From the NCBI RefSeq assembly GCF_901709675.1, contig NC_051098.1:11500918-11564917 (forward strand): DNA of 64,000 nucleotides, read 5' to 3'. Source of the DNA: Syngnathus acus. Lineage: Eukaryota > Chordata > Actinopteri > Syngnathiformes > Syngnathidae. The position numbers were made by a program, and so were the translations under genes. Within the stretch, counting starts at the first letter, position 1. Every line of letters starts with the position of its first letter. Under the pieces are notes generated by a model that saw nothing but the letters and a program-made list of their open reading frames with translations, was not told the origin of the DNA and made no database searches. Positions 11,601 through 22,600 of the stretch are shown piece after piece.

Positions 11601-14600
11601 AGATGTCTAGGGGGAGAGGATCCTCCGAGTTGTCTGACTCCGGCGGTAACCCCAGCCCCTTGCCGGGGGGCTCTGCCACTCCACTAGCTACTAGTGCCTT
11701 AACTCCTGCTCCTTTTGGCAATTTCTCCGTTTCCATGGGTCTGACCTCACACGGGATAACTGACAGCAGGAGAGGGCAAGTTGGAAACCCGCCGGCGCCT
11801 TTATCAACCACTTCATCGGCATCCTCGCCGCTTTTCCCCCTCTTTCCTTCCGCTGAGCAGGACTCGGGACGAGGAGCTGGGAAAGGAGCTAAAGAGAAAA
11901 GCATGCCAGCTCCCCAGGAGCCTGTTCCAAAGGACAGGGATGGTGAGAAACACAGGGAGAAGGAAAGTAAGAAGGAAGGGAGGAAGGACTTGGAGAAAAG
12001 GAGTAAGGTTACCACTCCAGATGGCTCCCCTATTGTGCCCTCCTGCCTCTTTATAGATGGGCGGGACTCCGAAGACACTCTTTTATCTCTTGCTCCAAAA
12101 AAGGCTCCGGGGAGACGAAAATCAATGTCAGCTGATGCGGTAACAGACACTCCATCCTCTGAGGTGCGCGGCGGTTTCCACGCCCCTGCTCCCAATTCCA
12201 TCGCTAAGGAACGTTTGCCTAAGAAGGGGCGATCTGGCGAGAAGGGCGCCGATGTGGAGGATGGGGAAAAGGAGGACGAGAGACAAAGTCCTCCCAGCCA
12301 GCAGGCGCTGAGCCTTCCAGGGCAGCCGGGCAAGCAACATCTCCCGGTCTCCTCTCTTGGGTCCGTGTTGGAACAAGCGGAGAAACAACCTGCGGCCGAC
12401 AAACGGGTTGTCGGGCTTCTAAGAAAGGCCAAAGCGCAGCTCTTTGAGATAAAGAAGAGCAAGCTGAAGCCTGCGGACCAAACCAAGGTCCAGGTCAGTT
12501 TAAAAAAAAAAACAAAAAAAAAACCACACACACACACAAAAACATCTCAGTTTCCCCATGCAGTTTATTTCGAAATGTATAAATACAAATCTGTATTTGT
12601 ACTTAAAGTGAAACCTGATGATTGGAAAGTCCCACAGAGGGTGTTGCTTGAGGGGAATTCTGTTAGCTTCATACATTATGCACGAAGAAGCCCAGCGTTT
12701 GATTTTTGAAAGCAATCCTTTGAACAGACCTCGCCTCTGTTCTTCTCCAGCTAATCTGTTGATTAGTTGGGCGTAGGCCGTCATCACACTCATACACGCG
12801 TCGGGCCGTCTTAGAAAGTTGACCTTGAGATTGTCCGAGTGTAACTATTCTTTCTGTTTTGTCGTCGGGAACAGGGTCAAGAGAGCGACTCTTCCGAGAC
12901 CTCGGTACACAGTCCACGCATCAAGCATGTGTGCCGTCGTGCAGCTGTGGCGCTCGGTCGAAATCGTGCAGTGTTCCCTGATGACATGCCCACACTTAGT
13001 GCCTTGCCCTGGGAGGAGAGGGAGAAGATCCTGTCTTCCATGGGGAATGATGGTGAGGACAAATTGAGGATGTGACTACTTCTTGGATGTCGTGTTCCAT
13101 TTAAAGATGTGTCTTTTTTCCCCCGTCTTCAGATAAGTCCTCAGTAGCAGGCTCGGAGGAGGCCGAGCCTCAGTCCCCACCCATAAAGCCACGGGAGACA
13201 CGCCAAAGGGCTGTCCAAGAAGCTCCTCCCAAAAAAGGTCGGCGCTCGCGACGCTGCGGCCAGTGTTCAGGTTGCCAAGTTCCTGAAGATTGTGGCATCT
13301 GTACCAACTGCCTTGACAAGCCCAAGTTTGGGGGACGGAACATCAAAAAGCAGTGTTGCAAGTAAGTCGTAGTTCATCAAGGATCTCCCTATATGACAAT
13401 TCATCAAATAATCCTTTGTGTCAGAAATTAAAAGAGTCCCTTTCTCCCCCTCGTCTACAGGATGAGGAAGTGTCAGAACTTGCAGTGGATGCCCTCAAAG
13501 CTGTTTCTTCAGAAGCAGGGCAAAGGTAAAAAGGACAAGAAGAGGAACCGGTTAGCTGAGAAGAAGGAAGGTCTCAATCCAGTTAAAGGACAGAACTCGG
13601 AGTCTGGCACCAAGCCCGCTGCTGCGCCGTCAAAGGAGGAACCGCCCCACAAAAAGAGCGAAATTCCTCCTCCCAACCCAGGCGAGGAGAAGTCAAAACA
13701 AGAGTCACCACCACAACTATCCTCCCCAGCTCCGTCATCTTCTCCTTCCCCGGATGAATCCCCGCAAACCACCAGCACATTCGCAGGCCAGGCCCAATCT
13801 CCGGAATCCAAGTCCGTCTCCAGCAGCATCCCGAGCAAGAAGGGCCACAAAGCGCAGCAGCCGGCGTCGTCATCCTCCTCCTCTTCCTCGTCACCTTCCT
13901 CGTCCAGCTCCTCATCCTCTTCGTCCTCCTCATCTTCCTCCTCCTCGTCCTCGGCTCAGAATTCCCCCGCCCCTTCCCCGGCCATGCCGTCTCATCCTCA
14001 ACCGTCCCAACAGCCGCAGGGGCCGCCGAGCGGTCAGGCACCGGCAAGGAAAGACTCCTCAACCAAGATTCCATTGAGCGAGCCCAAGAAGAAGACTCAG
14101 CAACAATCGCCGCAACAGCAGAGCTCAGCAACAGCAGGGTCAGATACAAGTAAGAGACTGGCGACACCATTCTTTTTTTTTTTTTTTTTTTTTTTTTTTT
14201 GTTTTGGGGTGGTTTTTGTAACTGCAGCCTGTATTCTACCAAAATGGCTCCGTTAAAAAAAAGACAATAGCAATATGGAGGCTCTGTCAACAAAGTAGGC
14301 TAACCAAAGTTAGCATATATGTTTATTACGTTACAAAGTTGATAATGACGTTTGAGGATGAGTGTGTAATCTAGATTATAAATTTGTTACCTTGTGTTAC
14401 TTCAATTTGTAAAATAAAATTTTAAATGTCTGACTAATTTTCTCCCATGTTTTTACTTTTCCTTAGTTGACCCAAAGCAGCTGAAGAAGCCATCTTCTCG
14501 CTCTGTTCTTCCATTTCCTAAACAGAAACCAAAAGACAAGGTAGGAAACTTGGACCTTTCCCACCCGTTTTTAGCGGTTGATCAACCTAAATGTTTGTCA

Positions 14601-17600
14601 TATATAATTAGAAGCTTAGTAGCCGTTAAGTGGGATTAGCCACGGCGCGGGTCAAAATTTCCACAGATTTAAAAACCGGCTGAAGTCACTATATTCTGCT
14701 AAATTCTTACTAATGCTAATTTGGGGATGACCTCATTTGGGTGCAAAATGTAAATATATGCACTTCTTGGCATGCAAGACATTTAGTTTTTGGATCAATG
14801 TTTTTAATTATGAAGGCTGTTTAATGAAGATTTGTTATTAAATTGCTGTTCTCATTCCTACCCTGATGCAAATCATCCACTGTGCTCTTTACCTTTCTCC
14901 TCCTTTTTTTTTTTTTATGATGCACCCGAGAAGACGCTGACCACGAAATCCCCCGGCAGCTGTACTTTAAACTGGCTGGGCACTCCCTCGACTAGGGGCC
15001 AAGCAAAGTCCACGGCGCCCTGCGACGGAGTGCATCGAATCAGAGTTGATTTCAAGAGGGACCACGATGTAGAGAAGGTGTGGGAGGCGGGTGGCCTCAG
15101 CCAGCTCACCTCTGTGCCTGTCACGCCCAGGGTGCTTTGCTTCTTATGTGCAAGCAGTGGAAATGTCGAGGTGAAGAAATTGATATTTGAAATGCTTGCT
15201 AGATATGAAGCGCTGTTGAAATTTCCTACAGGCTTCCTGTCGTAAAAACGTTTTGATTTTCCTGTCAAGTCGGTGGTGGGAGTCTACAATAATATTGTTG
15301 GTGCATTAAAAACTAAATGTGTTGTTTCTTGTCTGTGTCTCTAGTTTGTTTTCTGCCAGGTTTGCTGCGAACCGTTCCATCTCTTTTGCCTGGGGGAATC
15401 TGAACGGCCTCTCCAGGAGCAGTTTGAAAACTGGTGTTGTCGCCGATGTCACTTCTGTCAGGCCTGCGGGCGCCAGCACCAGGAAACTAAAGTAAGACAT
15501 TAAGTACAGTACGGATGATTTTTTTTTCTTTTTATCTCGCCAGACAAAGAAGAAGCTCTTCTCATAAAACTCTTCCTGGCGTTGCACGCAGACTGCCATT
15601 TATCAGTTTTATGGATTTTTATTTCATTCAAATCCTGTGCATGCTGCACATGGCGTTAGCCACACATGGTATTCATTACAGTTTAGTCTGTACATAACGT
15701 ACGTACATCTATGCATGTGTGATTTACAAAAGGAAGTCAAAAACACTTGTTGCATTGTTTTGGCTTGTTAGTCCAAGTTGATAAGCAACACGGATATGAT
15801 TAATCTACTCATTGGAGCTCTGCTTGGTAAATAGATTTTTTTTACACTCGGAGTTGTTTGGAACAAATATCCGCCTAGAGGGCGTTAAGTTATTTATTAC
15901 TTTGATTGGCTTCCATTTCTGGCTCCTCGACACGAGCAGAGAGCGGAGCGTGTGGCTCGAAAGCTCCCAGCGAGGCCACTGGCGTGTCTAACCGCCTCCG
16001 ATAAATCAACTCCTGAAAATGGGAGCTACATGCTCAGAAAAAAATCTTGCCTGATACACTTGCGAACATGTGCCTTCCTTAGCTCGACATCTCTCGGAGC
16101 AGTTTCCATTAGTGTTTGCATTGTGAATCTCGGATGTTATCGGTGTATAGTTGATATTTGCATGATCTGTTTTTTCTTCTGGCCTTATAGCAGCAGCTGC
16201 TGGAGTGTGCTAAGTGCCATAACAGCTATCACCCGGAGTGCCTGAGCCCCAACCACCCTGCAAGACCCACCAAAAAGAAGAAAGTCTGGGTATGATGATG
16301 ATGCCGTTCCACACTTCCTACACACTTTGTCTCACCTTCTCCCAAGCTTTTGTTCACACGTGATGATGTTTCCAGCTTTGACACGACAGTGTCAAATCCT
16401 CATCGACTTTCTTCCTTCTCCCAGACAGCAACTATGAAAACGTGACGTGTTAGCCACAGTGTCACTTTTAACACCTTGAATGTTTTTTGGCACAACTGCA
16501 TGCTAGGTTGAGCAATATAGTGGTCCTCAACTTAACTTGTTCATGCCTGTTTGTTTGTTTCCAGATTTGCACCAAGTGTGTCTGCTGTAAGCGTTGTGGA
16601 ACCACCAAGCCCGGCAAGTCCTGGGATGCCCAGTGGTCACATGACTTTTCCATGTGTCACGACTGTGCCAAACTCTTTGCTAAAGGTAAGCGGCCAGCAC
16701 ACGATAGCCAAAGTGGTGCGGCCATAACTGATAGGATTTGATAAACCTTTATTAAACCAAAGGGTAAAGGTCAAATGCTCAAACGTCATGGAGGTTTTGT
16801 TTTTTTGTGGGGAAAAAAATCTGACATTTGATCACAAATAATCTGATTTTTTATTCCTCATCATAGGGAACCCTTGCCCACTTTGCAATAAGTGCTACAA
16901 TGATGAGGACCACGAGAGCAAAACGATGCAGTGCGGACGCTGCAATTGTTGGGTTCATGCCAAGTGTGAGAGCCTGACAGGTGTGTACCGGCCTCAGAAA
17001 GGCCAAATAAAACCGTTTCTTGCAGATTCACACGCTTGTCACCTGTCAGCGCTCGGTTATCATATTGATGAGCCGTGGAAAGATGATGAGGCCAATAATA
17101 CGCAAGATACTGACCCGTCATTTTTCCCCCGGTCTGCCTCAGATGAAATGTACGAGCTGCTGTCAAAGCTACCGGAGAGCGTTGCCTACGCGTGTACCAA
17201 ATGTACAGACCGCCAGCCGGCTGAGTGGCGGACGGCGCTGGAAGGGGAGCTCCAGGGCCGCATTCGCCACATCCTCACTGCACTGCTCAACTCGCGCACC
17301 TCAACTCACCTACTCCGCTACAGACAGGTTAGAAAAGATAATCATAGAGACAATTTTGATTTTGTGTGCCTCTTTATATTTTTTCCACTCTCACAACAAC
17401 TCTTCCTCTTTGGTGTAGGCGGTGAAACCTCCAGAGCTGAACCCCGAGACTGAAGAGAGCCTTCCATCTCGTCGCTCCCCTGAAGGCCCAGACCCTCCAG
17501 TCCTGACTGAAGCCTCGACTGCAACTTCCGGTGATTCCCCTGCAGACCTGGAGTCTGTGGAGAAGAAAATGGATAAGGGCCGTTACAAATCTGTGGTACG

Positions 17601-19576
17601 TACCTTTCTTTTTTTTTTTTGGTAATAGTTTCAAGCTGCTATTATGACGATTCAGTAATTTTTCATCTTTTGAAAGTAGCAGACAGGTGCTAGGAAATAT
17701 AATGGAAAGGATATTATCCAGTCGTGAGTTTAAAATAGACAATAGAACAATATTCACAATCATATATTCTTTATCATCTGTGAAAAGCTATACTATTTTC
17801 CTGCAAGTTACTCAGCAGTTGTGACTGTGTATTTGAGTATGCATGTATTCTACTGCCTCCTGGTGGCCAAGGTGTACAGTAGCCTCTTTTTTTGTTTTGC
17901 TTTCGTTAAATCGTGTGGTCAGAATAAATTAAACTCCTAAATCAAGTCACCACTAAGACTGTGTCCATTCTTTCTTTCAGCTGGCATTCAGTGACGACAT
18001 TGCGCGAATCATTCAGACTGCAATCAACAGTGACATTGGTCAGCCTGAGAGCCGGAAGGCCAACAGCATGGTCAAGTCTTACTTCATCCGGGTAAGCACT
18101 GCTGCGTCACAAGACCTTACTACAATATTGTAAAACGTATGCGTAATCACGACAAGCTGTGATATTCCTTCATTTATATTCCACGGAAAAAGCCAAATAC
18201 TAGGTCAAGGAATTATCACAGTTGATTGTTCTCTTACAGCAAATGGACCGAAACTTTCCCTGGTTCAAAGCGAAAGATTCCCGCTTCTGGGAAAGGCCAA
18301 ATGTCTGCGCCAAGTGAGTATCAGCTACAAGTTGCGGTGCTTCTGTATCATAAGCATTTTTCTTTGCTTGTTTAGACTGTCAAACGATGTTAATTAATAT
18401 CTGATGGCTTTCAAACAGTTTCCTTGGAACGGCTGCTGCGTCTTGTGTTTTCCAGTTTCACTGTGGGAATCAAGGTTTTAATAGTCATGTAATGTGAGCA
18501 CAGCCTTTAAACTCTTCTCTGAAGCGGAGGTCTGTAATTACCCAAGAGAAAGAGATGCTATACCGTCGTGTGTGGCGGCGAGAGGCTGCTAGAAAGCGCC
18601 AAGCTAATATTTATAGAACGTGTTGGTTTGAGTGCGCCAACCTCCTTTTTGAGATATGGAGTGGATACAAAGGCTGAGAGGAAAGATGAGAGTTTCAGCC
18701 ACTTCAGCCTTCAAGTCAAACTGAATCGACTAAATGAGTGGCGTAGGACAAACGGGTGGATCTCGGTGGACTACCGCTGCCAAGGTTGAATTTAAAAAAA
18801 AAAAAGGAATCATGAAAAGCTTACTACAGCCAGCAGCTGGAATTTATTTGGGGTTACTTGGTGGCACATGTGTGCTGACTCCTATTTAACAAGAATTTTG
18901 AATTGGTGTGGTTAGTTCTGAGTCTTGAAAGGGCAACATCTCTGTCATCAAAGGGTGTGCGCACTTGTGCAACCACAGTGTCTCGGTTATTTTAACTTCC
19001 CTCTGGAAATGATCAAAACACATTTATAGTGTGTTCTGCAGGTCAAAGGTGAAAAAAAGTTTTGAAATGATTTTTCTCAGTCTCTTTTTTTTTTTATATC
19101 TCAAAGCCTTCCATTTGTGTGGAATAAAGGAATGTTCTATACATTGCCGCAGTTGTAGTTGATGTTAATGGGAGTGGTTTGATCGACAGGCAAGCTGTTA
19201 AACGCATATCCTGCCCTCCTGCCAAGTGAGATTTAGTCAAGCTAATGAATGGCATGATTGCCCTCTGAATTTATGTTGAAGTCCTTTATTGACTACAGTG
19301 GAAAAAAAACCTACAAGAGCGGATCAATAAAATAACCCAACCAGTCCGATTTTTTCTTCTCCTTTTTTTTATAAATGGACCAGATTATAGGCAGTTTAAA
19401 CTCGACTGTATCGATGGAATAGAGCAGCACTCGAAGACGACTCTCCCTCTCTGAGAATTCCTAATGAAACGGTTGTATTGAATTAATGATGCTCCTTGTA
19501 GAGACGATGGATTTCTGCGATGAATATTCATGCCACGTGTAACCATGCAATGCCAGCGAGCACTGGAGTTGTGCTT

Positions 19577-19614
<38 letters not shown>

Positions 19615-22600
19615 CATTGACACATTCTCGCTTAATCACCAGCGCTCAGAACTCTCTTCGGAGCTATCAGCTTTCCCAGACCATTTATTATTTATTATAT
19701 GCTTGGCAGACTTTATTGGGAGACGAACTGTAACGGCATCACGTGGCACTTTCAGACTCATATTTGTGGTCTTCTTGTCGTTGACTTTGTCAAGTTGTAT
19801 ACGGGGGGGGGGGAAACAAAATGATCCATCACGTGGATCCAGTTGCCGTCTTTACCGCCTTGACTTTTAGATGGAATCCAGACTGGTGTCACTGCTCTCG
19901 TTTTACTCTGGGAAACTTTCTATTGCTCCGTGAGGAAATCCAAGAGCTGATAATATACTGTGTTAATTTGAAAGCTATTGAGTAATAAGTGTATTATTGT
20001 GTTTGTAGTGGTATATTAAAGCATTTTGTTTTCTCAAGAACCAAATTTTGTGTGTGTGCTGCTGTTGTTGTCCTCAGCAGTGGTCTCCTTCCCAATGCTG
20101 TCTTGCCCCCATCCCTGGACCACAACTACGCCCAGTGGCAGGAGAGACTGGAGCTGTCCCGCTCTGAGCACCCCCACCTCATCAAAAACATCATTCCAGC
20201 TCCCTGTCCCAAGTTCCCTGCTGAACCAGATTCTCGAGCAACACCTCCACCCCGCCCTCCAGCTCTACCTCCACTACCTCCACTTATACCAGGTAACAAG
20301 AACCTCTCGCAGAAACTAAACATGGATTTCATGAGTCAAATATAAACAAATATAAACAGTCGAGGTGTTTCTGGGATTTTGGGGAAAAGAAAATGCAATA
20401 CTTTGTCATGACTTTGATGCAATCTTCCAGATTGTGAAGACTGCCCAGAGTTTCCTCCTCCACCAGGTGTTAGCGACAACAGAAAATGTGCACTGTGTCT
20501 AAAATACGGAGACGAGAACACAAACGTGAGTCCGCTTCATCCACGTTGGGAATATCCATAATGCTAAAACCGCGTCGCATGTGACATGTCCAGGAGGGTG
20601 GCAGGTTGCTGTACATCGGACAGAACGAGTGGACACACGTCAACTGCGCACTGTGGTCAGCGGAGGTCTTTGAGGACGATGACGGCTCCCTTAAAAATGT
20701 ACACATGGCTGTTCTCAGGGGGAAACAGCTGGTAAGTAAAACACATGGTAGATGATAAAGAACTGATCTGATCCAGCTCTAGCATGAAATAAATATTTCC
20801 CCCCTCATGTTGGTTTTCACAGCGCTGTGAGATGTGTCAAAAACCAGGCGCCACAGTGGGTTGCTGCTTCACCTCCTGCACCAGCAACTTTCACTTCATG
20901 TGTGCCCGCCAGGGCCATTGCGTCTTTCTGGAGGACAACAAAGTCTATTGTTCCAAGCACAAGGATCTAATTAAGGGAGAAGTAAGAAATGATTGAGATA
21001 ATTACATACAACGTAATAAACGGCTTTCAGTGAGGACTTGTGACGCATTTTGAAATTGTTCCCCTCCCGCAGGTGGTGTCTGGCTTTGAGGTGACGCGCA
21101 GGGTTCTGGTCGATCTGGAGGGAATCAGTGTAAAGAGGAAATGGTTGGCAGGACTGGAGCCTGAAAATGTTCACATGATGATAGGTAGTGTAAAGCAATC
21201 CTGTCGGTACATTATTGCGTCATGACTGATTGCAACTTTTTCCAATTTCTCTAGGCTCCATGACCATTGACTGTTTGGGCATATTGACTGAACTCTCAGA
21301 CTGCGAACGCAAACTTTTTCCCATTGGATACCAGTAAGTGTGGCTTAAAAAAAAAAAAAAGTGATACGGAGTGACTTGAATTATGACGTCATCTGCCTTT
21401 TTCCAGATGTTCCAGGGTGTACTGGAGTACTTTAGATGCACGAAAGCGCTGCGTGTACACTTGTAGGATCCTGGTTTGTCACCCTCCTGTGGGAGAGTCC
21501 GAGTTTAAAAACATGGTGGCCCCTGAGGAGAACATCACCATAGCACATAGTCCTCCTCCTCCTCCTGTACAAGGTACTCCAAACGCCCTCAGCTTTAATT
21601 GACCAGTTTTAGAGGCAGGATGTTGATCTCCCCCTTTTTTCTGAAGACTTTCCTGATCCATTTGAGTCTCCGAGGCGTACAGAGACCCTGTCTCCTGCCA
21701 AGACCCCCAAGCTTCGAGTCTACAGCAGAAACCGGCAACCCAGCTACCCACCTGTCACCCAGCCTTCTCCAGGTAGAACATTTTATTTACTGGACACTCC
21801 ATTAGGTACAGCAGTACGTAATAATAGAGATATTTAGACATTATAGTATTATGCCAAGTATGTTATTGGAGCATTGTTGTAGTCGTCCTCACTTCTTTTT
21901 TTAAATATATATATATAATTATTTTTTTTGTAGGAGGTTCCTCTCAACCCCAGACTCAAATCAGTGAATCCTCACCAGACCCGGTCATACGGAACGTTGA
22001 CTCCCGACGCCACAGCTCTCCTTCTCACGCTGCTCCTCCCCACCAACTGCATAAAGACCGAGTAGTAAAATCACTGACTCACATTTTGCCACGACCTCTT
22101 ACCTCACCCCCTCCACTTATCTCCTCACCTGCCCAAGACCCCGAAAAGGCTAAACGCGCCAGCAAGGACTCAAGCCAGAGGGACAAGGAAAGGGCAAGAC
22201 TTTTCATGACAGGCCAGAATAGACCGCAACCTTCCACGCATCAGGGAGCACGAAACACAGACAAGCTTAAGGGGTCGAGTCGAGGTCAATCCTCCAAGGA
22301 TGCTGAAAGGAACAGATCATCAAGCGACTTCAGGCAAAAAGACTCTGACACTGCTGAATCAATAGCCAAAGAGCAAGAAAAAAGGAAGCCGGCTACGAAA
22401 GAATTCGACACGGCAAGAATTCTCGGAAAAGACGCTTCGAGAGATTCAGAGAAGAGGCGACAAGTAAACAGAGAACCCGACAAAGGGAAACAGGCCAACA
22501 GAGAGTCAAACAACAGAGATGTCGAGAAGAGCAAATCAGCCTTTAGAGATTCCGGCTCAAAGGATATTGAAAAAGCAAGAGCTGTCAGCAGGGATTCGGC

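Noticed and set aside
11584-12537. 317-codon minus-strand ORF opposite exon 3
   Set aside because: Shadow of the Ser/Lys-rich plus-strand coding sequence; Ser/Phe/Leu-rich with no recognised domain.
9281-12709. Treating this open frame as a standalone 1,142-codon gene
   Set aside because: It begins at a GTG inside an exon whose frame is open back to the acceptor at 9209 and runs past the donor at 12494 into intron.
13583-14293. Minus-strand ORF opposite exon 6
   Set aside because: Spans an exon, a donor and a T28 tract; composition is an antisense artefact.
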